Below, one piece after another: positions 24,617 through 36,422 of a DNA stretch of 64,000 bases. The notes beneath the pieces were generated by a model. It was not told the origin of the DNA, ran no database searches, and saw only the letters and a program-made list of their open reading frames with translations. The position numbers and the translations under genes are program-made. This DNA is from Nomia melanderi (Eukaryota; Arthropoda; Insecta; Hymenoptera; Halictidae), in assembly GCF_051020985.1 (NCBI RefSeq), contig NW_027475149.1, forward strand, positions 124,001 through 188,000, given 5' to 3'. Position 1 is the first letter of the stretch, and each line of letters begins with the position of its first letter.

Positions 24617-25841
24617 GCACCCGAGATATCACCGGATATATATTGGATTTTTCCCAGACCCTGAGTGTCCGGCTCCATGAGACGGTGGTTGTCTCGGCCC
24701 CTGGGGGTCCGAGGTCGTTGCCGCTGCACAGGTTCATGCGCCAGGGCCTCCTACAGACAATGCCCTTTGATTTATTGCGCTATCTGTAATAGCACCCGAG
24801 ATATCACCAGATATATATTGGATTTTTCACTGACCCTGAGCGTCCGGCCCCATGAGACGGTCGTTTTCTCGGCCCCTGGTGGTCCGAGGTCGTTCCCGCA
24901 GCACAGGTTTATGCGCCAGGGCCTCCTACAGACAATGCACTTTGATTTATTGCGCTATCTGTAATAGCACCCGAGATATCACCAGATATATATTGGATAT
25001 TTCCCTCACCCTGAGTGTCCAGCCCCATGAGACGGTGGTTTTCTCGGCCCCTGGTGGTCCGAGGTCGTTCCCGCTGCACAGATGCATGCGCCAGGGCCTC
25101 CTGCAGATAATTCACTTTGGTTTATTGCGCTATCTCTAATAGCACCCGAGATATCTCCAGATATATATTGGATTTTCCCCTGACCCTGAGAGTCCGGCCC
25201 CATCAGACTGTGGTTTTCTCGGCCCCTGGTGGTCCGAGGTCGTTCCCGCTGCACAGATTCATGCGCCAGGGCCTCCTACAGACGATGCACTTTGATTTAT
25301 TGCGCTATCTGTAATAGCACCCGAGATATCACCGGATATATATTGGATTTTTCCCAGACCCTGAGTGTCCGGCCCCATGAGACGGTGGTTGACTCGGCCC
25401 CTGGCGGTCCGAGGTCGTTCCCGCTGCACAGATTCATGCACCAGGGCCTCCTACAGACAATGCACTTTGATTTATTGCGCTATCTGTAATAGCACCCGAG
25501 ATATCACCAGATATATATTGGATTTTCCCCTGACCCTGAGTGTCCGGCCCCATGAGACTGTGGTTTTCTCGGCCCCTGGTGGTCCGAGGTCGTTGCCGCT
25601 GCACAGGTTCATGCGTCAGGGCCTCCTACAGACAATGCCCTTTGATTTAGTGCGCTATCTGTAATAGCACCCGAGATATCACCAGATATATATTGGATTT
25701 TTCACTGACCATGAGGGTCCGGCCCCATGGGACTGTGGTTTGTTCTGCCCCTGGTGGTCCGACGTCGTTCCCGCTGCAGAGATTCATGCGCCAGGGCCTC
25801 CTACAGACAATGCACTTTGATTTCTTGGGCTATCTGTAATA

Positions 25842-28469
25842 GCACCCGAGATATCACCAGAAATATTTTGGATTTTTCCCTGACCCTGAGTGTCCGGCCC
25901 CATGAGACGGTTGTTGTCTCGGCCCCTGGTGGTCCGAGGTCGTTCCCGCTGCACAGATTCATGCGCCAGGGCGTCCTGCAGATAATTCACTTTGATTTAT
26001 TGCGCTATCTCTAATAGCACCCGAGATATCACCAGATATATATTGGATTTTCCCCTGACCATGAGTGTCCGGCCCCATGAGACTGTGGTTTTCTCGGCCC
26101 CTGGTGGTCCGAGGTCGTTCCCGCTGCACAGATTCACGCGCCAGGGCCTCCTACAGACAATGCACTTTGATTTATCGCGCTATCTGTAATAGAACGCGAG
26201 ATATCACCAGACATATATATTGGATTTTTCCCTGACCCTGAGTGTCCGGCCCCATGAGACGGTGGTTTTCTCGGCCCCTGGTGGTCCGAGGTCGTTCGCT
26301 CTGCACAGATTCATGCACCGGGGCCTAATGCAGACAATGCACTTTGATTTCTTGGGCTATCTGTAATAGCACCCGAGATATCACCAGAAATATATTGGAT
26401 TTTTCCCTGACCCTGACTGTCCGGCCCCATGAGACGGTGGTTTTCTCGGCCCCTGGTGGTCCGAGGTCGTTCCCGCTGCACAGATTCATGCGCCGGGGCC
26501 TAATACGGACAATGCACTTTGATTTATTGCGCTATTTCTAATAGCACCCGAGATATCACCAGATATATTTTGGATTTTTCCCTGACCCTGAGTGTCCGGC
26601 CCCATGAGACTGTGGTTTTCTCGGCCCCTGGTTGTCCGAGTTCGTTCCCGCTGCACAGATTCATGCGCCAGGGCCTCCTGCAGATAATTCACTTTGGTTT
26701 ATTGCGCTATCTCTAATAGCACCCGAGATATCACCAGATATATATTGGATTTTCCCCTGACCCTGAGCGTCCGGCCCCATGAGACTGTGGTTTTCTCGGC
26801 CTCTGGTGGTCCGAGGTCGTTCCCGCTACACAGATTCATGCGCCAGGGTCTCCTAGAGACAATGCACTCTGATTTATTGCGCTATCTGTAATAGCACCCG
26901 AGATATCACCAGATATATATTGGATTTTTCCCTGACCCTGAGTGTCCGGCCCCATGAGACGGTGGTTTTCTCGGCCCCTGGTGGTCCGAGGTCGTTCCCG
27001 CTGCACACATTCATGCACCGGGGCCTAATACAGACAATGCACTTTGATTTCTTGGGCTATCTGTAATAGCACCCGAGATATCACCAGATATATATTGGAT
27101 TTTTCCCTGAGCCTGAGGGTCCGGCCCCATGAGACGGTGGTTTTCTCAGCCCCTGGTGGTTCGAGGTCGTTCCCGCTGCACAGATTCATGCGCCAGGGCC
27201 TCCTGCAGATAATTCAATTTGGTTTATTGCGCTATCTCTACTAGCACCCGAGATATCACCAGATATATATTGGATTTTTCCCTGACCCTGAGTGTCCGGC
27301 CCCATGAGACTGCGGTTTTCTCGGCCCCTGGTGGTCCGAGGTCGTTCCCGCTGCACACATTCATGCGCCAGGGCCTCCTGCAGATAATTCACTTTGATTT
27401 ATCGCGCTATCTGTAATAGCACCCGAGATATCACCAGATATATATTGGATTTTCCCCTGACCCTGTGTGTCCGGCCCCATGAGGCGGTGGTTTTCTCGGC
27501 CCCTGGTGGTCCGAGGTCGTTCCCGCTGCACAGATGCATGCGCCAGGGCCTCCTGCAGATAATTCACTTTGGTTAATTGCGCTATCTCTAATAGCACCCG
27601 AGATATCACCAGATATATATTGGATTTTTCCCTGACCCTGAGTGTCCGGACCAATGAGACTGTGGTTTTCTCGGCCCCTGGTGGTCCGAGGTCGTTCCCG
27701 CTGGCCAGATGCATGAGACAGGGTCTCCTACGGACCATGCACTTTGATTTATTGCGCTATCTGTAATAGCACCCGAGATATGACCAGATATATATTGGAT
27801 TTTCCCCTGACCCTGAGTGTCCGGTCCCATGAGACGGTGATTTTCTCGGACCCTGGTGGTCCGAGGTCATTCCCGCTGCACAGATTCATGCGCCAGGGCC
27901 TCCTACAGACAACGCACTTTGATTTATTGCGCTATCTGTAATAGCACCCGAGATATCACCAGATATATATTGGCTTTTCCCCTGACCCTGAGTGTCCGGC
28001 CCCATGAGACTGTGGTTTTCTCGTCCCCTAGTGGTCCGAAGTCGTTCCCGGTGCACACATTCATGCGCCAGGGCCTCCTGCAGATGATTCACTTTGATTT
28101 ATCGCGCTATCTCTAATAGCACCCGAGATATCACCAGATATATATTGGATTTTCCCCAGACCCTGAGTGGCCAGCCCCATGAGACGGTGGTCTTCTCGGC
28201 CCCTGGTGGTCCGAGGTCGTTCCCGCTGCCCAGATTCATGCGCCACGACCTCCTACTGACAATGCACTTTGATTTATTGCGCTATCTCTAATAGCACCCG
28301 AGATATCACCAGATATATATTGGATTTTTCCCCGACCCTGAGTGTCCGGCCCCATGAGACGGTGGTTCTCTCGGCCGCTGGTGGTCCGAGGTCGTTCCCG
28401 CTGGGCAGATTCATGCGCCAGGGACTCCTACAGACAATGCACTTTGATGTATTGCGCTATCTGTAATAG
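25842..28469 (+). repeat. Array section 7: mixed units
   Basis: Contains units with AGAAATATNTTGG and a TTGATTTCTTGGGC end (25842, 26369), a unit with a TA expansion near 26215 (ACATATATATTGG, +2 bp), and the three-unit segment shared with 35199-35722. The AGAAATATATTGG form is also found at 12893, linking this section with the diverged left part. There is no stable HOR. Confidence 0.82.
27594..28118 (+). repeat. Three-monomer segment, copy 1 (shared with 35.2 kb)
   Basis: Shared private variants are CCGGACCAATGAG, AGATGCATGAGACAGGG with TACGGACCATGC, GATATGACCAG with CCGGTCCCATG, and TTGGCTTTTCCCC with CTAGTGGTCCGAAG. The match ends sharply at 28119/35723. Confidence 0.9.
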
Positions 28470-31400
28470 CACCCGAGATATCACCAGATATATATTGGAT
28501 TTTACCCTGACCCTGAGTGTCCGGCCCCATGAGACGGTCGTTGTCTCGGCCCCTGGAGGTCCGAGGACGTTCCCGCTGCACAGATTCATGCGCCAGGGCC
28601 TCCTACAGGTAATGCACTTTGATTTATTGCGCTATCTGTAATAGCACCCGAGATATCACCAGATCTATATTGGATTTTCCCCTGACCCTGAGTGTCCGGC
28701 CCCATGAGACTGTGGTTTTCTCGGCCCCTGGTGGTCCGAGGACGTTCCCGTTGCACAGATTCATGCGCAAGGGCCTCCTGCAGATAATTCACTTTGGTTT
28801 ATTGCGCTATCTGTAATAGCACCCGAGATATCACCAGATCTATATTGGATTTTCCCCTGACCCTGAGTGTCCGGCCCCATGAGACTGTGGTTTTCTCGGC
28901 CCCTGGTGGTCCGGGGTCGTTCCCGTTGCACAGATTCATGCGCCAGGGCCTCCTGCAGATAATTCACTTTGGTTTATTGCGCTATCTCTAATAGCACCCG
29001 AGATATCACCAGATATATATTGGATTTTTCACTGACCCTGAGCGTCCGGCCCCATGAGACGGTCGTTTTCTCGGCCCCTGGTTGTCCGAGGTCGTTCCCG
29101 CTGCACAGGTTCATGCGCCAGGGTCTCCTACAGACAACGCACTTTGATTTATTGCGCTATCTGTAATAGCACCCGAGATATCACCACATATATATTGGAT
29201 TTTTCACTGACCCTGAGTGTCCGGCCCCATGAGACGGTGGTTTTCTCGGCCCCTGGTGGTCCGAGGACGTTCCCGTTGCACAGATTCATGCGCAAGGGCC
29301 TCCTGCAGATAATTCACTTTGGTTTATTGCGCTATCTCTAATAGCACCCGAGATATCACCAGATATATATTGGATTTTCCCCTGACCCTGAGTGTCCGGC
29401 CCCATGAGACTGTGGTTTTCTCGGCCCCTGGTGGTCCGAGGTCGTTCCCGTTGCACAGATTCATGCGCCAGGGCCTCCTGCAGATAACTCACTTTGGTTT
29501 ATTGCGCTATCTGTAATAGCACCCGAGATATCACCAGATATATATTGGATTTTTCCCTGACCCTGAGTGTCCGGCCCCATGAGACGGTGGTATTCTCGGC
29601 CCCTGGTGGTCCGCGGTCGTTCCCGCTGCACAGATTCATGCGCCAGGGCCTCCTGCAGATAATTCCCTTTGGCTTATTGCGCTATCTCTAATAGCGCCCG
29701 AGATATCACCGGATATATATTGGATTTTTCCCTGACCCTGAGTGTCCGGCCCCATGAGACTGCGGTTTTCTCGGCCCCTGGTGGTCCGAGGTCGTTCCCG
29801 CTGCACACATTCATGCGCCAGGGCCTCCTACAGACAATGCACTTTGATTTATTGCTCTATCTGTAATAGCACCTGAGATATCACCAGATATATATTGGAT
29901 TTTCCCATGACCCTGAGTGTCCGGCCCCATGAGACTGTGGTTTTCTCGGCCCCTGGTGGTCCGAGGTCGTTCCCGCTGCACAGATTCATGCGCCAGGGCC
30001 TCCTACAGACAATGCACTTTGATTTATTGCGCTATCTGTAATAGCACCCGAGATATCACCAGATATATATTGGATTTTTCCCTGACCCTGAGTGTCCGGC
30101 CCCATGAGACGGTGGATGTCTCGGCCCCTGATGGTCCGAGATCGTTCCCGCTGCACAGATTCATGCGCCAGGGCCTCCTGCAGATATTTCCCTTTGGCTT
30201 ATTGCGCTATCTCTAATAGCGCCCGAGATATCACCAGATATATATTGGATTTTTCCCTGACCCTGAGTGTCCGGCCCCATGAGACTGCGGTTTTCTCGGC
30301 ACCTGGTGGTCCGAGGTCGTTCCCGCTGCACACATTCATGCGCCAGGGCCTCCTACAGACAATGCACTTTGATTTATTGCTCTATCTGTAATAGCACCCG
30401 AGATATCGCCAGATATATATTGGATTTTCCCCTGACCCTGAGTGTCCGGCCCCATGAGACTGTGGTTTTCTCGGCCCCTGGTGGTCCGAGGTCGTTCCCG
30501 CTGCACAGATTCATGCGCCAGGGCCTCCTACAGACAATGCACTTTGATTTATTGCGCTCTCTGTTATAGCACCCGAGATATCACCAGATATATATTGGAT
30601 TTTACCCTGACCCTGAGTGTCCGGCCCCATGAGACGGTCGTTGTCTCGGCCCCTGGAGGTCCGAGGACGTTCCCGCTGCACAGATTCATGCGCCAGGGCC
30701 TCCTACAGGTAATGCACTTTGATTTATTGCGCTATCTGTAATAGCACCCGAGATATCACCAGATCTATATTGGATTTTCCACTGACCCTGAGTGTCCGGC
30801 CCCATGAGACTGTGGTTTTCTCGGTCCCTGGTGGTCCGGGGTCGTTCCCGTTGCACAGATTCATGCGCCAGGGCCTCCTGCAGATAATTCACTTTGGTTT
30901 ATTGCGCTATCTCTAATAGCACCCGAGATATCACCAGATATATATTGGATTTTTCACTGACCCTGAGCGTCCGGCCCCATGAGACGGTCGTTTTCTCGGC
31001 CCCTGGTGGTCCGAGGTCGTTCCCGCTGCACAGGTTCATGCGCCAGGGTCTCCTACAGACAATGCACTTTGATTTATTGCGCTATCTGTAATAGCACCCG
31101 AGATATCACCACATATATATTGGATTTTTCACTGACCCTGAGTGTCCGGCCCCATGAGACGGTGGTTTTCTCGGTCCCTGGTGTTCCGAGGTCGTTCCCG
31201 CTGCACAGATTCATGCGCCAGGGCCTCCTACAGACAATGCACTTTGATTTATTGCGCTATCTCTAATAGCACCCGAGATATCACCAGATATATATTGGAT
31301 TTTCCCCTGACCCTGTGTGTCCGGCCCCATGAGACTGTGGTTTTCTCGGCCCCTGGTGGTCCGAGGTCGTTCCCGTTGCACAGATTCATGCGCCAGGGCC

Positions 31401-34400
31401 TCCTGCAGATAACTCACTTTGGTTTATTGCGCTATCTCTAATAGCACCCGAGATATCACCAGATATATATTGGATTTTTCCCTGACCCTGAGTGTCCGGC
31501 CCCATGAGACGGTGGTTTTCTCGGCCCCTGGTGGTCCGCGGTCGTTCCCGCTGCACAGATTCATGCGCCAGGGCCTCCTGCAGATAATTCACTTTCGTTT
31601 ATTGCGCTATCTCTAATAGCACCCGAGATATCACCAGATATATATTGGATTTTTCCCTTACCCTGAGTGTCCGGCCCCATGAGACGGTGGTTTTCTCGGC
31701 CCCTGGTGGTCCTAGGTCGTTCCCGCTGCACAGATGCATGCGCCAGGGCCTCCTGCAGATAATTCCCTTTGGCTTATTGCGCTATCTCTAATAGCGCCCG
31801 AGATATCACCAGATATATATTGGATTTTTCCCTGACCCTGAGTGTCCGGCCCCATGAGACTGCGGTTTTCTCGGCCCCTGGTGGTCCGAGGTCGTTCCCG
31901 CTGCACACATTCATGCGCCAGGGCCTCCCACAGACAATGCACTTTGATTTATTGCGCTATCTGTAATAGCACCCGAGATATCACCAGATATATATTGGAT
32001 TTTTCCCTGACCCTGAGTGTCCGGCCCCATGAGACGGTGGATGTCTCGGCCCCTGATGGTCCGAGATCGTTCCCGCTGCACAGATTCATGCGCCAGGGCC
32101 TCCTGCAGACAATGCACTTTGATTTATTGCTCTATCTGTAATAGCACCCGAGATATCACCAGATATATATTGGATTTTTCCCCGACCCTGGGTGTCCGGC
32201 CCCATGAGACGGTGGTTCTCTCGGCCGCTGGTGGTCCGAGGTCGTTCCCGCTGCACAGATTCATGCGCCAGGGCCTCCTGCAGACAATGCACTTTGATGT
32301 ATTGCGCTATCTGTAATAGCACCCGAGATATCACCTGATCTATATTGGATTTTACCCTGACCCTGAGTATCCGGCCCCATGAGACTGTGGTTTTCTCGGC
32401 CCCTGGTGGTCCGAGGTCGTTCCCGCTGCACAGATTCATGCGCCAGGGCCTCCTACAGACAATGCACTTTGATGTATTGCGCTATCTGTAATAGCACCCG
32501 AGATATCACCAGATCTATATTGGATTTTACCCTGACCCTGAGTATCCGGCCCCATGAGACTGTGGTTTTCTCGGCCCCTGGTGGTCCGAGGTCGTTCCCG
32601 CTGCACAGATTCATGCGCCAGGGCCTCCTACAGACAATGCACTTTGATTTATTGCGCTATCTGTAATAGCACCCGAGATATCACCAGATACATATTGGAT
32701 TTTACCCTGACCCTGAGTGTCCGGCCCCTTGAGACGGTGGTTGTCTCGGCCCCTGGAGGTCCGAGGACGTTCCCGCTGCACAGATTCATGCGCCAGGGCC
32801 TCCTGCAGATAATTCACTTTGGTTTATTGCGCTATCTCTAATAGCGCCCGAGATATCACCAGATATATATTGGATTTTTCCCTGACCCTGAGTGTCCGGC
32901 CCCATGAGACGGTCGTTGTCTCGGCCCCTGGAGGTCCGAGGACGTTCCCGCTGCACAGATTCATGCGCCAGGGCCTCCTACAGGTAATGCACTTTGATTT
33001 ATTGCGCTATCTGTAATTGCACCCGAGATATCACCAGATCTATATTGGATTTTCCACTGACCCTGAGTGTCCGGCCCCATGAGACTGTGGTTTTCTCGGC
33101 CCCTGGTGGTCCGGGGTCGTTCCCGTTGCACAGATTCATGCGCCAGGGCCTCCTGCAGATAATTCACTTTGGTTTATTGCGCTATCTCTAATAGCACCCG
33201 AGATATCACCAGATATATATTGGATTTTTCACTGACCCTGAGCGTCCGGCCCCATGAGACGGTCGTTTTCTCGGCCCCTGGTGGTCCGAGGTCGTTCCCG
33301 CTGCACAGGTTCATGCGCCAGGGTCTCCTACAGACAATGCACTTTGATTTATTGCGCTATCTGTAATAGCACCCGAGATATCACCACATATATATTGGAT
33401 TTTTCACTGACCCTGAGTGTCCGGCCCCATGAGACTGTGGTTTTCTCGGCCCCTGGTGGTCCGAGGTCGTTCCCGTTGCACAGATTCATGCGCCAGGGCC
33501 TCCTGCAGATAACTCACTTTGGTTTATTGCGCTATCTCTAATAGCACCCGAGATATCACCAGATATATATTGGATTTTTCCCTGACCCTGAGTGTCCGGC
33601 CCCATGAGACGGTGGTTTTCTCGGCCCCTGGTGGTTCGCGGTCGTTCCCGCTGCACAGATTCATGCGCCAGGGCCTCCTGCAGATAATTCACTTTCGTTT
33701 ATTGCGCTATCTCTAATAGCACCCGAGATATCACCAGATATATATTGGATTTTTCCCTTACCCTGAGTGTCCGGCCCCATGAGACGGTGGTTTTCTCGGC
33801 CCCTGGTGGTCCTAGGTCGTTCCCGCTGCACAGATGCATGCGCCAGGGCCTCCTGCAGATAATTCCCTTTGGCTTATTGCGCTATCTCTAATAGCGCCCG
33901 AGATATCACCAGATATATATTGGATTTTTCCCTGACCCTGAGTATCCGGCCCCATGAGACTGTGGTTTTCTCGGCCCCTGGTGGTCCGAGGTCGTTCCCG
34001 CTGCACAGATTCATGCGCCAGGGCCTCCTACAGACAATGCACTTTGATTTATTGCGCTATCTGTAATAGCACCCGAGATATCACCAGATACATATTGGAT
34101 TTTACCCTGACCCTGAGTGTCCGGCCCCTTGAGACGGTGGTTGTCTCGGCCCCTGGAGGTCCGAGGACGTTCCCGCTGCACAGATTCATGCGCCAGGGCC
34201 TCCTGCAGATAATTCACTTTGGTTTATTGCGCTATCTCTAATAGCACCCGAGATATCACCAGATACATATTGGATTTTTCCCTCACCCTGAGTGTCCAGC
34301 CCCATGAGACGGTGGTTTTCTCGGCCCCTGGTGGACCGAGGTCGTTCCCGCTGCACACATTCATGCGCCAGGGCCTCCTGCAGATAATTCACTTTGACTT

Positions 34401-34418
34401 ATCGCGCTATCTCTAATA
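28470..34418 (+). repeat. Array section 8: family D block, copy 2 with 12/13-unit period
   Basis: 29694-33718 is the second copy of 18315-22339. The preceding 28470-29693 belongs to the same family and is matched at 57766-58490. The ACAGGTAATGC unit followed by a BglII unit recurs at 28470, 30570 and 32844, giving steps of 12 and 13 units. Adjacent units 32319 and 32494 are near-identical and mark a one-unit duplication absent from copy 1. Confidence 0.9.
32319..32668 (+). repeat. Adjacent near-identical monomer pair
   Basis: Both units read TCTATATTGGATTTTACCC, CTGAGTATCCGG and CATGAGACTGTGG. They differ by CACCTGATCT versus CACCAGATCT and by a late GATGTATTG versus GATTTATTG. Copy 1 of the block has this unit once, at 20940. 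Confidence 0.88.
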
Positions 34419-34593
34419 GCACCCGAGATATCACCAGATATATGATGGATTTTTACATGACCTTGGGTGACGGATTCCGAATATCTGTAATTTTCTCGGC
34501 CACTGGTGGTCCGAGGTCGTTCCTGCTGCACAGATTCATTCGCCAGTGCCTCCTACAGACAATGCACTTTGATTTATTGCGCTATCTGTAATA
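34419..34593 (+). repeat. Type B monomer
   Basis: Type B block after TATGATGGATTTTTACATG, with GCCACTGG and ATTCATTCGCCAGTGCC. This is the first type B unit since 11317, more than 22 kb to the left. Confidence 0.92.
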
Positions 34594-34674
34594 GCACCCG
34601 AGATATCACCGGATATATATTGGATTTTTCCCCTGACCCTGAGTGTCCGGCCCCATGAGACGCTATCTCTAATA
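34594..34674 (+). repeat. Truncated 81-bp monomer
   Basis: The unit starts normally, with GCACCCGAG through CCCCATGAGACG, then jumps to CGCTATCTCTAATAG at the end of the unit. About 95 bp are missing, after allowing for one extra base in TTTTTCCCCTGACC. The junction GAGACGCTATC can be read with a 2-bp CG overlap between the two ends. It is the only large indel among the units and shifts the array phase. Confidence 0.95.
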
Positions 34675-34849
34675 GCACCCGAGATATCACCAGATATATG
34701 CTGGATTTTTACATGACCTTGGGTGACGGATTCCGAATATCTGTAATTTTCTCGGCCACTGGTGGTCCGAGGTCGTTCCGGCTGCACAGATTCATTCGCC
34801 AGTGCCTCCTACAGACAATGCACTTTGATTTATTGCGCTATCCCTAATA
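34675..34849 (+). repeat. Type B monomer
   Basis: Follows the truncated unit directly. It has the standard type B block with GCTGGATTTTTACATG and GCCACTGG, and GTTCCGGCTGC in place of GTTCCTGCTGC. Confidence 0.92.
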
Positions 34850-35198
34850 GCACCCGAGATATCACCAGATATATATTGGATTTTCCCTGACCCTGAGTGT
34901 CCGGCCCAATGTGACTGTGGTTTTCTCGGCCCCTGGTGGTCCGAGGTCGTTCCCGCTGCACAGATTCATGCGCCGCGGCCTCCTACTGACAATGCACTTT
35001 GATTTATTGCGCTATCTGTAATAGCACCCGAGATATCACCAGATATATATTGGATATTTCCCTCACCCTGAGTGTCCAGCCCCATGAGACGGTGGTTTTC
35101 TCGGCCCCTGGTGAACCGAGGTCGTTCCCGCAGCACATATTCATGCGCCAGGGCCTCCGGCAGATAATTCACTTTGGTTTATTGCGCTATCCCTAATA

Positions 35199-35722
35199 GC
35201 ACCCGAAATATCACCAGATATATATTGGATTTTCCCTGACCCTGAGTGTCCGGACCAATGAGACTGTGGTTTTCTCAGCCCCTGGTGGTCCGAGGTCGTT
35301 CCCGCTGGCCAGATGCATGAGACAGGGTCTCCTACGGACCATGCACTTTGATTTATTGCGCTATCTGTAATAGCACCCGAGATATGACCAGATATATATT
35401 GGATTTTCCCCTGACCCTGAGTGTCCGGTCCCATGAGACGGTGATTTTCTCGGACCCTGGTGGTCCGAGGTCATTCCCGCTGCACAGATTCATGCGCCAG
35501 GGCCTCCTACAGACAACGCACTTTGATTTATTGCGCTATCTGTAATAGCACCCGAGATATCACCAGATATATATTGGCTTTTCCCCTGACCCTGAGTGTC
35601 CGGCCCCATGAGACTGTGGTTTTCTCGTCCCCTAGTGGTCCGAAGTCGTTCCCGCTGCACACATTCATGCGCCAGGGCCTCCTGCAGATGATTCACTTTG
35701 ATTTATCGCGCTATCTCTAATA
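35199..35722 (+). repeat. Three-monomer segment, copy 2 (shared with 27.6 kb)
   Basis: Matches 27594-28118 in all marker variants. The first unit here has lost one base (GGATTTTCCCTGACC) and starts GCACCCGAAATATC. Confidence 0.9.
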
Positions 35723-36422
35723 GCACCCGAGATATCACCAGATATATATTGGATTTTCCCCTGTCCCTGAGTGTCCGGCCCCATGAGACGGTGGTTTTCT
35801 CGGACCCTGGTGGTCCGAGGTCGTTCCCGCTGCACAGATTCATGCGCCAGGGCCTCCTACAGACAACGCACTTTGATTTATTGCGCTATCTCTAATAGCA
35901 CCCGAGATATCACCAGATATATATTGGATTTTCCCCTGACCCTGAGTGTCCGGCCCCATGAGACGGTGGTCTTCTCGGCCCCTGGTGGTCCGAGGTCGTT
36001 CCCGCTGCCCAGATTCATGCGCCAGGGCCTCCTACAGACAACGCACTTTGATTTATTGCGCTATCTGTAATAGCACCCGAGATATCACCAGATATATATT
36101 GGATTTTCCCCAGACCCTGAGTGTCCGGCCCCATGAGAGGGTGGTTTTCTCGGCCCCTGGTGGTCCTAGGTCGTTCCCGCTGCACAGATGCTTGCGCCAG
36201 GGCCTCCTGCAGATAATTCCCTTTGGCTTATTGCGCTATCTCTAATAGCAGCCGAGATATCACCAGATATATATTGGATTTTCCCCTGAACCTGAGTGGC
36301 CGGCCCCATGAGACGGTGGTCTTCTCGGCCCCTGGAGGTCCGAGGACGTTCCCGCTGCACAGATTCATGCGCCAGGGCCTCCTACAGGTAATGCACTTTG
36401 ATTTATTGCGCTATCTGTAATA

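Larger units (their letters stand above)
22340..25841 (+). repeat. Array section 6: family E block, copy 1
   Basis: Units marked by TTTTACCCTGACC, TTGTCTCGGCCCCTGGAGG, CGCTTGCACAG (+1 bp), ATCTCTATTAGCACC and GGTTGACTCGG. The same variant units reappear at 59865-64000. For instance, the GGTTGACTCGG unit at 25317 is matched at 63365, including its ATGCACCAGGG change. A four-unit segment is repeated inside at 876-bp spacing. Confidence 0.88.
34419..36422 (+). repeat. Array section 9: transition with type B units
   Basis: Begins with a type B unit, the truncated unit and another type B unit, followed by type A units that include the segment shared with 27.6 kb (35199-35722). Two further 1-bp deletions (GGATTTTCCCTGACC near 34880 and 35232) lie here. 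It joins the family D block to the 19-mer HOR. Confidence 0.88.

Noticed and set aside
28600..28625. Splice-donor-like ACAG/GTAATG in some units
   Set aside because: It is one base change from the common ACAGACAATG. It recurs with its monomer family and has no acceptor, exon or coding context.
34594..34674. Transposon insertion or excision scar at the phase break
   Set aside because: No foreign bases or target-site duplication; both sides are plain satellite joined at a 2-bp overlap.
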